64,000 nt of DNA from Multifurca ochricompacta (taxonomy: Eukaryota > Basidiomycota > Agaricomycetes > Russulales > Russulaceae), in contig WTXG01000083.1 of the NCBI GenBank assembly GCA_022496185.1, positions 62,001 through 126,000 on the forward strand, read 5' to 3'. The position numbers and the translations under genes are program-made. A model generated the notes under the pieces. It worked only from the letters and a program-made list of their open reading frames with translations. It was not told the DNA's origin and did no database searches. The first letter of the stretch is position 1; every line of letters starts with the position of its first letter. Positions 1-11,800 of this stretch are shown piece after piece.

Positions 1-493
1 ATAGCTTTAATTGGTCGACAATCCATGAGACCTTTCGTCATCAGAATTACTTTATCACCGCCGTCTGCCATGCCAATATACTCGGATGTGAAAGAAGGAG
101 GGTGTAGTAGGCTGTCCTGGAGCCGCAGCATTCGTCGAAATAGGCTCCAGGATGACCGCCAATATCGGAAACCGCAGTCTATTCTCACCGCTCAAGTTTT
201 GATCTGCGCATCCTCGGTTACACATTTTTTCCGATAGTGCTATAGCGCTACCTATTCTGCGGAGTTCTTTATCCTAAAGTTCTAAGCTATGGGAAACTCA
301 TTGCCAAAGTCTTGTAGATCTGGTAGCCTGGTGTTTGTGTCATACAATTCAGTCATCACTTTGCTGTTGCAAACAACCCACCCCGTCAGCCGCCAGTCAC
401 ACATATAAAGTGACTCACGCCGCATGTCTCTTGCCCCAGTATCTCTCATTGCTACTATTTCGTCCCTCATTTCTACCCATTTCACTCATTTCA
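1..493. other. Left edge and laccase upstream region
   Basis: I found no convincing gene here. The short open frames have no recognisable domain or splice context. The right part is the upstream region of the laccase and carries the TATA-like element at 402-409. Confidence 0.5.
402..409 (+). promoter_or_regulatory. TATA box of the laccase gene
   Basis: A CATATAAA element lies about 85-90 bases before the laccase start codon, a usual distance for a fungal core promoter. It is followed by a pyrimidine-rich stretch ending just before the ATG, as expected near a basidiomycete transcription start. Confidence 0.55.
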
Positions 494-3088
494 ATGAATC
501 GGCTTCTGTCACTCCTTTTGCTTCTTGCTGCTACCTCAGGGCGTGTTTCTGCTGCTATTGGCCCTAGTGCCGACCTCGAGATTGTCAACCTCAACATCGC
601 CCCTGATGGATTCAATCGCTCGTCCGTCCACCATGTCTCTGTTTTAGGTTGAAGTCTGACTGGTAATCATAGCACTGTGCTCGCTGGGGGTACCTTTCCA
701 GGACCCTTGATCCAAGGGAACAAGGTAGGAGTAATCTCAACGCGCAATCACCGTACAGCCTTGATATATGTCATTTAGAATGACGATTTCGCAATCAATG
801 TTATTGATTCATTGACGGACACGTCCATGAACGTGGCAACTTCCATTGTACGGTCCTTTGATATCCCCGTTACACGGCAGCTAGTGACGCTTTCCCATAG
901 CATTGGCACGGCCTTTTCCAAAAGGGCACCAACTATGCTGATGGCCCCGCATTTGTTACCCAGTGCCCCATTGTACCAGACAATAGCTTCCTCTACAAGT
1001 TTCAAGCATTAGAGCAAGCGGTAATAGATACCTCATTCTCGCGTGGTTTTGATAATTGACAATGTCGCAACTGACAGGGGACGTACTGGTACCATAGCCA
1101 TTTCCAAAACCAGTACTGTGACGGCTTGCGAGGTGCCCTTGTTGTCTATGACCCAGACGATCCTCATGCTGCTCTCTATGACGTTGATGATGGTGAGCGA
1201 GGCACCAGGTAGTAACGTCTATTTTTCTGACACTTTCAACAGAGTCCACCGTCATCACCCTTGCGGATTGGTATGCCCTTTGGTAAAAAATGTATCCGAT
1301 TTATTGAAGCTACTGGCATCCAGGTACCACTACCTCTCTACGAATGCGCCCGCCGTACCGTGAGTAGCCTAGATTCATCATCTCCTGGTTAATACAACTA
1401 CGTTTGTTTTTAGAGATTTCAGCGCGACTCTGATAAATGGCGTCGGTCGCTATTCTGGCGGCCCTACGGAAGACCTTGCTGTGGTCAACGTCACTGCGGG
1501 CAAGCGGTCAGCTACGTTTTATGCGCGGTCATGCTAGCACGAAATTGAGACTGCGTTCTGATTAGCTACCGGTTCCGCTTGGTGTCCATCTCCTGCGACC
1601 CCAACTTCACGTTCTCCATCGACGGCCACGATATGACCATCATTGAAGTCGATGGTAACAATGTTGAACCTCTGGTGGTTGATTCGATTCAGATTTTTGC
1701 AGGTAAGTTGTTATCAGATTATCTATGCTTACCTACCATTTTACTTATCAACACAATTTTTTAAAAAAGGTCAACGCTATTCCTTTGTCGTAAGATGATT
1801 ATTTTATTGCCTTCAACCTGAACGGGTGCCTCACACCGCTCTACAGCTAAACGCAAACCAAACCGTAGACAATTACTGTAAGCCGTTTACTTCAGTGAAA
1901 ATTGCGACTACTTGACTCAGCATTCACAGGGATTCGTGCTTTGCCTCCGCGTCAGGATTACACTGGTCTTATCAACTTGGCCGTTCTTCACTACGACGGC
2001 GCGGACAACGCGAATCCTACGACCGACCCCACGACCGATATCCCAACAAGTTCGTCTCCTCTCGTGGAGACCAACCTTCACGTGCGTGTTCTTACCCATG
2101 CCATGTTACCCCATTCATGAGGCTGAAATTGTTTGACCTAGCCGCTTGAACCCACTGGCGTGGTAAGTTTCATTGAAACACCTATCCTCGTCTTATTTAC
2201 TGAACTGTGCAAATATAGCCCGGCGATGCTACTCCAGGCGGCGCTGACATCAACATAAACCTGGCGCTCGCACTCGTAAGTTTGAAGGTCTCTTTCGTAA
2301 CTTTGGCGCGCCTTGCTTACCTTCCTCCCAAAATGAGAACAACGGGCAATTTACTGTTAATGGTGTCGCATTCGAGCCTCCTTCCGTCCCGGTGTTGCTT
2401 CAAATTTTGAGTGGTACGCAGAATGCATCGGACCTCCTCCCCTCTGGCAGCATCTATGGTCTCGAGGCGAACAAGAGTGTTGAGCTCACCATTCCTGCCC
2501 TTATTGTCGCGGGACCGGTGAGCACGCGCGCGTAGTTTTCTATTTGCTATTGTCATTCTGAGACCCCCCCCCCCCCCTTCCGCTCTTTAGCATCCCATTC
2601 ACCTGCACGGTGTGAGTATTGATACGGGTAGCAATTGTTTTTTTTTTGCTCACTGACATGCCACCTGTTAGCATTCCTTCCACGTGGTTCGTAGCGCTGG
2701 AAACACGTCCTACAACTTTGACAACCCCGTCGTTCGCGATGTCGTGAGCATCGGTACTGGCTCCACCGACATCGTCACGATCCGGTTCTTCACTGACAAC
2801 CCTGGCCCATGGTTCCTCCACTGCCACATCGATTGGCACTTGAATGCGTACGTCGCTTTTTTTCATTTCTTTCTCATCAAGTCACCAATGCTGACTACGT
2901 CCTAGTGGTCTTGCTGTTGTATTCGCTGAAGATGTTCCTGATGTGCCAGCGCAGGATATTACTAGCAGTGCGTGGATTTCTTTTTCTGTCTACACAAATA
3001 GTGAAAATTAAATGACATGGCTATAGGCGCATGGGAAAACCTTTGTCCCACTTACAACGCATTTGTCAACTCTACCGGGAACACATAA
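494..3088 (+). CDS. Laccase (secreted multicopper oxidase), 19 exons
   Basis: The enzyme oxidises phenols and reduces O2 to water; it is secreted and usually linked to lignin, humus or pigment chemistry. Nineteen exons joined by 50-73 nt GT-AG introns sum to 1560 nt, giving 519 residues, normal for basidiomycete laccases, with no frame break. Exons: 494-621, 673-724, 779-847, 901-1020, 1078-1192, 1243-1270, 1324-1359, 1414-1506, 1566-1702, 1770-1789, 1847-1877, 1930-2081, 2142-2162, 2219-2275, 2338-2517, 2591-2611, 2672-2847, 2906-2967, 3027-3088. Residues 1-21 form a hydrophobic signal peptide ending near VSA. All four copper motifs are present: HWHG (84-87), WYHSH (127-131), HPIHLHGH (414-421) and HCHIDWH (470-476). 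Cys471 is the type 1 ligand, with Leu481 at the axial position, typical of medium-potential laccases. The C-terminus [13 protein letters not shown] is typical. Whether the protein is active is inferred, not shown. Confidence 0.96.
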
Positions 3089-3241
3089 TTTGTTTATTCT
3101 TCCTTCAAACCTATTTGTTTTCAAGGTCTAGTAGTGCGGACATTTTAATCTCCCAACTATTGCACAGTAGTGCGAATCCCATATACCTCTTCTACTTGTG
3201 TTATTTTATTTTAAAACAATTTCATTTTTTTTTAAACTCTC

Positions 3242-3249
3242 TATATAAG
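3242..3249 (+). promoter_or_regulatory. TATA box of F-box gene 1
   Basis: TATATAAG lies about 112 bases before the ATG at 3362, in the short AT-rich gap after the laccase stop codon at 3088. The intergenic space is only 273 bases. Confidence 0.45.
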
Positions 3250-3361
3250 GAAGGGCTCAGTTCAGTCGGAAAATGGCGGACCGGGTTGGATTTATATTGA
3301 CACCCCCGCCCCCGCACGCGTCTCAATCTCAGCTCAGTTTCGTCTTCACCGTGTTGAAAAG

Positions 3362-5258
3362 ATGGCTTTGAATTCTTTGCTCGACATCCCATTAGAGCTC
3401 ATAAGCTCCATCCTATTATATCTTTCCCCTCATGATATCATTTCGTGCGGGGGTACTTGTCGCGCTCTGTACGACCTATGCGGCGACACCGCTCTACGTT
3501 ACCTCGTGCAGATGGAGCGTTCTGGAGTAAGCGATGACCTATTTCGAGGATTATCATTCCCAGAACGCCTTTCCCTTCTTAAAAAACGGGAGGAGGCATG
3601 GATGGTACTCGATTTTCAGAAAACTGTACAGATAAGCGTCCCGTTCGACTCGACAGGCATTTATGACTTTACGGGTGGTGCGTTTCTACTCGGCACGAGA
3701 CTCTACAACGCAAGTCGTAGACCGACCGTTGGATATTCCTACGTTCCTCTTCCCTCCCTCTCGGAAGCACAAGATCAGAAATTGAAGTGGGTGGGGACTA
3801 GTCTTGAATCACAAGTCTTGGACGTCGGCCTGGCAGTGCACGAACATGATCTTATTGCAGCTTTGATAGCGTGCGTGTTTTTTTTGTTTTTTTTTTTGTT
3901 TTCTATTTATTTTCTTCTTACTCTTTTCCCTCGTCGATGACTGACTGACCTTCGGAAAAAGAAAAGCAGATACAGATAATCCAGTCGACAGAAATTTAAC
4001 CCTGCAAATACGGTTACTACGTTTTTCTACCGGCCAGCCTCATCCTCTTGCCGAGCAGCCCATCATTTATATCGCCACGAAGAGTTTGCTTCTTGGCCAT
4101 TGCAACGTCCTTATCGAGATTGTTGGAGATTTCCTCGCGCTTCTAATCACATTTCCATGGGCGCGAAGCGAGAGTGAGGATATGTTTTTCCTAGTGCGCT
4201 GGAAAAAGGGTGAGGCGCACTGTGTGAGTCTTCTGACCCTTCCATTCACTCCCTATCACCATTATCATTAACATTACCCACCTAGCTTCGGTCCTTCGAA
4301 TGGGGTGCCTACGCGTACTTCAGTTTCCTCTCTCATGACACGCTCGTCATTCCCAACCTTATCCACAATATGCTCGAAGTCGTGAGGATCGTCGTCGATG
4401 AAGACGACAACATTCCGCTTCTCGTTCCACTGTGCACGCTCTCTCTCCTCCACTCAATCAACACGCTTCAATCGTCCGTCTAGGCTGTCGCGCCGAACCG
4501 AATCCCTACGGCTCCGGTCCGGTGGCTATACCGGCACCGTTCGATCGCCCATTCCGTGATAAAGCGGCAGACGCGATCGTCCTCTTCAACCTATTGATCG
4601 AAGACGCGCGTCTGCACCCCGGACAATTACACTTCCCAGAGACGCGTCCATTCACGTTCATCGTGCACCGCCGCGCGCTGATCGCGCACGTCCCACCAGC
4701 GCAACGTGCCTGCGCGCCATTCCGTTCCATTAAACCCGCACCACCGCCTGTGAAAGTGCCATGGTCCGGGTGGGGAGTGGTAGCGACGCGTTGGTTCGAG
4801 GGCGATCCCGCGTCGATGCGCTGGATAACGACGACTGCCGGTCAGCGCGCGGTCACTATGGATGAAGGCGGACCGACGCCGATCAGGGTGCGTGATTTCA
4901 ACCCGTATACCGTGCGCGCCGTGCGACAGTGTAGGGATGTGGAGGGAGAGCCGGGGGATTGGGAGGAGCTGCTCCCTAATGGGAATTGGCAGATCCTCAG
5001 GGTGGAGGAGAGCGTGCTTCCGGCTGGGGCCATGTTCAAGGAGGACGTGAGGTCGGCACTTCCATATGTCGAGACGGTGACCCGGGAGAGGTACCGCTAC
5101 GAGGGTGTTTTGATCGACGAGGAAAGGATTTTGGGGTTGAAGGTAACGTTCTTGTTTGCTCGATTGTTTATTTATTATTTATTTTGCTTTGCTTTTTGCA
5201 GACGAGCCATGAAGACGAAATTGGGATTTCGTCTTTTGATGTTCACGTGCTGGGTTAG
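3362..5258 (+). CDS. F-box protein, paralog 1
   Basis: The N-terminal F-box (residues about 5-45: LLDIPLELISSILLYLSPHD, then a Cys/Thr-rich helix) is expected to bind Skp1 in an SCF ubiquitin ligase. The rest is a basidiomycete-type substrate-binding region of unknown target. Exons are 3362-3870, 3962-4223, 4286-5142 and 5202-5258. Intron phases (2, 0, 0) match the two other copies at 14.0 and 33.0 kb. The frame breaks near 4437-4452, in a CT-rich run, and one base appears missing. With one base added the exons sum to 1686 nt (561 residues). The gene ends in ISSFDVHVLG, matching the other copies. It could be a young pseudogene, but the clean remainder favours a sequence error. The substrate is unknown. 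Confidence 0.85.
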
Positions 5259-5641
5259 TTTAGGGACTTGTCCCACTCACACTCATGTTGTGTTGCATGT
5301 TGATCTGTATGAATAACAAGAGTCTTGGAGTCAACGATTATCATGGATGGGCCTGCTGTCAGTCTGACTACTCGCATCCAACAAGCTGTTAATTTTAATT
5401 TATAGATGAGGTATTTGTTGTTGTTAGGCAGTGAAAAGTGAAGGGTGGAGAGTGACTGACCGATCGGTAAATTTAGGGACTGACTTCGATATTAGCTTTC
5501 GTCGATGATCGTATCATGAGGATCAGGATCAGATCTCCCCCTCCTGGCTGGCTCGTGGCTGTGGTTGTGGCGAATGGAATAAATGAAATGAAACAAATGT
5601 ATGCGCCCCCTCCCTCCCTCCCTCCTTATAATTCACACTTT
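5259..5641. other. Intergenic gap between convergent genes
   Basis: This is the short space between the ends of F-box gene 1 (+) and the minus-strand gene at 5642. It is partly AT-rich with a (CCCT)n stretch near 5618. I see no gene in it. Confidence 0.4.
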
Positions 5642-6939
5642 TCAGTCCTCCGTCGTGGTGATCCCCTCTGATTCTGACACCGATGATTCAACATAACTCA
5701 GTTCATCATCTGCCACCTCGCGCTTGTTCGGAGATGAAGTGAGGCGTGTGCGTGGGCGTGGGCGTCGCGTAAGATGCTCATCCAGTCGAGCGTCGGCCTC
5801 AGCAAAACGTTCTTCCCAGAACTTCACTTCAAACTTGGCACGCGCTCGAACGTGGAGGAGGTCCTCAAGTTGAACTTCCCATTTCTCCAGGTTCATCTCT
5901 CTATATGCGCGTAAACGTTCGGGTACTCGTTGTGGAGTGCAGCAAGCGATCCCCAGGACTGGTTACTGACCAGGTGAATCAGGCGAGCTGCAAAAAAAAG
6001 AAAAGAAAAATTATCTCGATCTGTGACAAGAGCTTTAAACGGCTTCCAACCGCGTTTCGTGGGTCTACGCCAGCTCCGTGATTGGAGCTTAAGTTTGAGC
6101 AGCCAGTGGACGGAGGTGACAAGGTGCGCAAGCGCTGTCCTCAGGGTTTTTGCCCCAAACCCCCCAATTGGGCACGCATTCTTCGCCTCGTGCTATGCAA
6201 TTCGTGCACTGTTGTGACAAAGTCAAAGTCAAAATTAATTAATAACTGGCACAAGCACAAATTTCACGCACCACGGACCAGTCTCGAATGGCCTCCTCGT
6301 CTCTTCGCCCCTCTCCCTTGTGTCGTGCGCTCACGTACTACCAGAGAGGTAGACGCTTTTTCCGGCACCGGTTTTCTTCCGGTTCATAATTTTCCATACT
6401 TCGGGCGATGGTGTGGGAACACGAACGTACGGCACGGGAAGCCCTGGACGCACCTCTTGAGGCACACGCCCTGTCTCGGTGCGCCGGCGCAGCGAGGGCC
6501 TTCCTGTTTCAAATGTACGCGTACGCGTTCGTGTTTCCGTTTCCTTTGGCAGTGGTACCGTCATCTCGTAAACCTCCTCTTCTTCCTCTGACAGATGCAA
6601 AGACACATAGCGTTGTTTGGTGGTCTCAATTAGGCATCGCTCCGCAACGTCATGAGTCAAGGTACCATGGTTTCGCTGCTCGGTCATTTCGTTCCGCGAG
6701 GGTTCGGGTATGTCATCATCTTTCTGAAGTTGGAGCCGCTGAACATCTCCTTTCTTCTCACGGAGACAGCTTCTTTTTGTTCGCATCGCGCACGAATCTC
6801 TTCCGCGTATTCTCCAAGCAGGAGTGGGAAGCGGTTGATCCATTCCACGCGCGCAATCGGAATATTGCCCTGCAAGCGTCAACCAGGCCTCTCACGATGT
6901 GCTCGTCGTCCCGATGCCCATACCTCCCAAGATGCACAT
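5642..6939 (-). CDS. Unrecognised minus-strand gene with Cys-rich motif, structure unresolved
   Basis: I do not recognise a named gene. Three coding-like pieces lie in order on the minus strand. The first (about 6880-6340) contains VEWINRFPLLLGEYAEEIRA followed by a charged region. The middle piece (about 6210-6090) reads CTNCIARGEECVPNW, then ACAPC, a Cys pattern like the C-x2-C...C...C-x2-C zinc-binding modules of Agaricomycete DNA-binding-like proteins. The last (5642-about 5990) follows a clear polypyrimidine/GCAG acceptor and has a charged helical region (LRAYREMNLEKWEVQLEDLL onward) ending TTTED. The ATG at 6939 is the most upstream plausible start. I could not connect the pieces in one frame without one or more missing bases, so the start, introns and zinc-finger reading are tentative. 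Confidence 0.4.
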
Positions 6940-7532
6940 ATTATCATAAGTTTCCTAGAAATTTTCAGTGCAAGTGATGGAGTGAGGAGATGCGAAGGCC
7001 ACCCACTAGTCTTTGTGAGACTTTTCTATCCATACTTCATATTCCCCTGGCTCTGCAGAGGGTTTTGGAGCGCGCATCAGTTGGCAAGCAAGTATTTGCG
7101 TGCATTACCCAAATCTGAATTAAATATCTCTCTCCATCTGATACAGTATCAGTTGTGGAAGAAGAGGGATTGAGGGGGAGACCGGCACGAGATAACATGG
7201 TTGAAGGGAGGTTTCAGTTTGACTCGACTCGACTCGGACATCTGCGTTGATTAATGATAAAGACCCATTCGATAGTCCGGAGCGCCTATGACGTAAGTTT
7301 GGGGTCCAGGTCCACCGGCTATGCTAACCCCAACAAGCCTAACTATTTGTTTTATTTACTACACTACCTACCCACGTTTTTTCTTCACCTTTCATCTATT
7401 TCACCACCCCCACCACCCACTCCGTATACCGCAAAGCGCAAGCCTTCTCGACTTTTATTTTGGCCCACAATTGGCCATATCACAGACTAGCGACTAACGA
7501 CACTAGCACCCACAACTCTAACCCCCCCCTCC

Positions 7533-8840
7533 ATGGATCGCCTATTCTCATACCTACCAGATGCGAGCCTTCGCACCCCGCTCACGCTAAAAGCCATCGC
7601 CCCCGTCGTCTCGTGCTACTATGCGCATGCTGTAATGGCCATACTCCCCGGCACATTTTGGTTCCGCGTCTCCTTAATACCCGTTACCCTATGGCTTGCA
7701 TGGCACTCGGCGGTGACACTTGATATCGCACAGTATCTGGCGGATACGCTTGGCCTTGCCGCCAACTCCATGCGTATCTCCCACCTGAACTTTATGTTCG
7801 TTGTAAGTATTTCTCGCTTGGTTGGAGTTTTATGCCCCTTATCTCATAGGAGATACCCTAACCTTATTCCTGCCAGCTGTCTATGTGGGCCATAGCGCTC
7901 AAATCTTTCGAATGGACTTTCCTCATCAAAGAGCCAGTAAGGCGATACGAGGTCCCCAAAGATGGAGAGCCACTGAAGGAACGACCACTAACCATCCTAA
8001 ATGTCCTCATTGATGCCGCCGACCTCCTCTTCAATCATCGCGGCCTCGGTTGGAATTGGTCATCAAACCCTTTCCCTCTTGAATCCAACCCAACGCCATC
8101 CATCCAAAGCAAATCTTGAAGCTCTTGGTCAAGGTCGCTGCCCTCGACGCCTCACACTACATTATACAACTTCTCCGTCCATCTACGTACCGCCTTGAAG
8201 GCGACACCATCTTTGATGAGACACTCAGCTTGGGCCCGCGCCTCTTCCAAGTGTCGTGCATTTCTCTCTGCGGCATGGTCGTGATCTACACCTCTGTCGA
8301 CATCATGTACCAGCTCTGCGCTCTCGTCGGCCAGATCTTACTCGGCAGTCTGCTTCACAATGGCCACGCATCGCAAACCGCCCGTGGCTATCCATGTCCG
8401 TGACAGAATTCTGGGGCAAACGCTGGCATCAGTTCTTCCGCCATATCTTCGTGGTGTACGGCTCGCGACCCGGCGGGAAAGTTGCAGGATGGTATGGCTC
8501 GATCATTGGTGCGTATGTCGTCACTGCCATCATGCACGTTTTGGGGCTTTGGGGCCTCGGGCGGGGCACTGAGTTCACCCACACGGGAGGATTTTTCATC
8601 ATGATCGGCCTCGCGTCCGTTTTTGAGAGGCAATGGAAGTTGTGGACGGGTAAGCCGGTGACGGGCTTGTCTGGGACGGTCTGGGCGATGGTTTGGCAGC
8701 TCATCTGGGGATCGGGGATGGTTGATTCGTGGGCGCGCCGCGGGATGGTCGCTAATGACTTTATTCGAAAGGATATACGAATTGGCAAGGTTCTCGTAGA
8801 TTTCATTCTGACTGTCGTGTCCAGGATCAGGGCTGTTTAA
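7533..8840 (+). CDS. Wax-synthase-like membrane-bound O-acyltransferase
   Basis: This is a polytopic membrane acyltransferase of the MBOAT/wax-synthase type common in Agaricomycetes. It should transfer an acyl group to a lipid or terpenoid alcohol at the endoplasmic reticulum, with unknown substrate. Exons are 7533-7802 and 7877-8840 (74 nt intron). Family signs are RGLGWNW, the FWGKRWHQFFRHIFVVYG region, and AIMHVLGLWGLGRGTEF, with the likely catalytic His near residue 311. Several hydrophobic spans flank it, and the end WARRGMVANDF is also typical. The frame breaks twice: near 8114-8118 (one T missing in a T run) and near 8341-8346 (one C missing). Adding two bases makes exon 2 exactly 322 codons and the protein 411 residues, the usual family length. 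Confidence 0.85.
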
Positions 8841-11800
8841 ATTGACATAGACAAATTGCATACTACCTTCTCAACCACTTGTTCGTATTGCTATTACCTA
8901 CTTACTTAGCTATCTTGAACATCTTGTCTTTTACTATCTTGATGACTCAGCATATTCCGTACGATTTACTATCCGCCGCTCAGGTTCGATTTAACCAAGA
9001 ATCAATAGCACTACTTCGGTTTCACCATTGCCACGTTTCGCACTACTTCGTGGTCACCAAGTCGGTCAATAACATTCCAAGCGCGTCGTGCGCGACTCGA
9101 ATTACTGCGCGAGCTGTGGTCCGATATTACAGCCCAAACTTTGGGGGATTACTTTTACCACCTCATCATCTCTAACGACGGCAACGACGACGACAATGGT
9201 CGTGACTTGGGGACGCCCATCGGTAACACTCCCGAACACTTGTCGCGTCTTGCGAGCCTGTACGCTCGGTCACCCTCTCACCTTCCTTCTTCAATGTGGT
9301 GACGTTCCAGCGTCGTCGTCGTCGTCGTCGTCGTCAGCGCGAGCGAGAGGAATGAGCTAATCCATTTTCCATTTTCCATTTCCATTTCCGTCTCCGCTCA
9401 TCCGTCATCCGGTGGTGTTGGCGTGGTTGTACGTACCATAACCCTCGCGGTGTCGGGAGGCGTTCGCACGAGAGTGAGAGAGATGGAATTGGTTTTCCCT
9501 TATGATGCCCCGGAGGTGTGTGATCTCGCGTGTACCGTCTCTGCTGCTCGAGACGTACCGGCGCCGTGCCCGCGTACGCGTGTGGTGCGTTGCTGATGAG
9601 ACGAGCGTTTTTTGTTTTGTTTTGTTTTGTTTCTTTACCTAACGTTTTTGAACCAACGGGAACCTCATTTTTCTAAGGTAGAGATCAAGGGAAAAAACGA
9701 CAAGTCGCGCAACAAGGGTCATTTCGGATGAACCGGTACGTTGGTTTTTGCTCGTTTTGATAATCATGAACTCTGGAACGCACATACTTTTTTTGACAAA
9801 TCCAGGATACGGCACCCAAAATGCCGACCGAAGGTCTTATTGGCTTCGGTAATGCACATGTTGGCCGCGGAGTTAGATATCGTTTTATGGACTCCTCTGG
9901 ACCTATAATTAATGTCTAACCACCACTCCACCTTCGATTTTCATTCAATTCGCTGGAAGCGAACACCGTGGCTTTCATTGATTGATCGTGCGGACATTCC
10001 TCTGCCCATACATTGAGCTTAGCGGGATCATGCTGGAGGGGAACAAGCTTAGAGGCGGGACGCACCATGTATAACGGTGCTGCTTTTTCCTCAATAACCA
10101 TAATCGTACGATCAGCAAAGTCCTTTTCCACTGATTGGCGGCGACACAGACAGGGATGTGTTAGTCGAGTACTCTCCCAGCATGCTGAGAACAAAACTGT
10201 AACCTACGGATGCCAGAGCTGATTCCTGTAGCATGCAGGCGCGTCAGTGAAATAACTCCCTCCCCCACACACCTCTATATCACCGAAAAGGAGCAAGTTA
10301 CGCACGATACTGGAGCGAAACTTGCTCAGAACTGATGTTGTGGGAGAAGATATTTCCTATGGCGGTGCCCTGGAGGGCTTATATCCGTACAAAAGTTGAG
10401 AAATTGCACGGATTGGGGGTTTACTAATCCTACCCACCCAGGGAGAACCAACACGAGTCTATGAAAAGAATCATCTACCTTGGTATGTTATCGACGAGAA
10501 GAGCGCGTACGTATTTTTAGCTATCGGTCGTGAAGTAATCAGTATCTCGCAGGTTGAGGGAGAGAAGAAGCTTCAGCATACATCACCACTCTTCTCGGCG
10601 GAAAAAATTTGAACCTGGGGAACAACGTCTCGATGAATGATACGATGGTGCTGAACGAAGACGATTGGGCTGAACCTCAAAGGCAGCGAAAATAGACCCC
10701 GGGATGTCTTGAACGGCAGCACGGTTGAAGGCGTCTATCACAGATTGATTTTCGCTCTTCCGAAGGACTCGAGCGCCGACTGGAGGAGATTAGTCTCCTC
10801 GACCTGCTGGGCTAATAGGATGAGGGCAACTGGTCACGTGAGGGTGGGGCACTCACCGTCCATCCTTCCGATTTTAGGACACGGAGCACGACCTAATTTA
10901 GGAACCTCTCACGTATAGATATTGGTGAAGATGGATTTATGTGAAAGAACGTACATCAGCGAGCGTTCCATGCACAGAGGTGCTTTCTACGTGCGCAATG
11001 ACCCCTTCATTCATCTTTTAATAGTCCCCAGAAGTATCATCATCGGCGGTTAGGCGGCCGAGGTCAAGAGAGGAGATGGCTGGACATCTTACATCGATCC
11101 CTAGTGCGGACAACTTGACTCTGTGCCCAGATTAATCTCGGGCACGCGTTCGCTCACCCGGCTAAACAAAAAATACGAACGTGTATGTGTGGAGCCTAGC
11201 AAATGACCCACGACAAAGTAGGGGGTCATTGAGCAATTCATCGAGGTATACAGGGTAGGCTTAAAGGAAACAAAAAAACGTGATGGACAGACGAACCATG
11301 GATCGCTGCTAGCCGGCTTGGCTTCATCCGTGCTCAATTGCGCAAGCATGATCCGGCGCTGTGCGGTTTCCTATCCATACGGTGGTGTGAGACTCGTCGA
11401 CGTTTTGGAATTTTTGGGATGTCTCGCCTCATAGGGCAACGTACCACGATATCACCAAAGTACGGGTGTGAGCTCGGCTTTGATTTATTTATTTTTGTGG
11501 AGTAGCCTCATCTCATCAATTGGACGACCAAGCAAGGACGAATGAAAACCTACCCGAATGACTTGGACGCATCGCACGTTCACCGCATACTTTCCAGGTG
11601 GATTTCCTACGACTGTCATGATGGTCGACAAAATTGGGTGGGAGGTGAGAAGAGAGAGAAAAACAAACCGGACGAGAAATAGAAACAAAGACGGTCATCT
11701 GCTTTTTGACCATTCATTGAGTTATGTTATATTCAGGCTGAGCGCCCCACTCCCGTCCCTACCTTACCCCATCCGCCGCATCATAACTCCCCTTTCCTAC

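Noticed and set aside
848..900. Frameshift in the laccase before HWHG
   Set aside because: The segment is a clean 53-nt GT-AG intron; removing it gives the expected TSIHWHG.
494..8840. Secondary-metabolite cluster (laccase plus acyltransferase)
   Set aside because: No synthase, terpene cyclase, P450 or transporter lies nearby, and an F-box gene sits between them.
9916..10194. Minus-strand open frame resembling a small beta-rich protein
   Set aside because: No motif could be matched with confidence and no flanking exon chain could be built.
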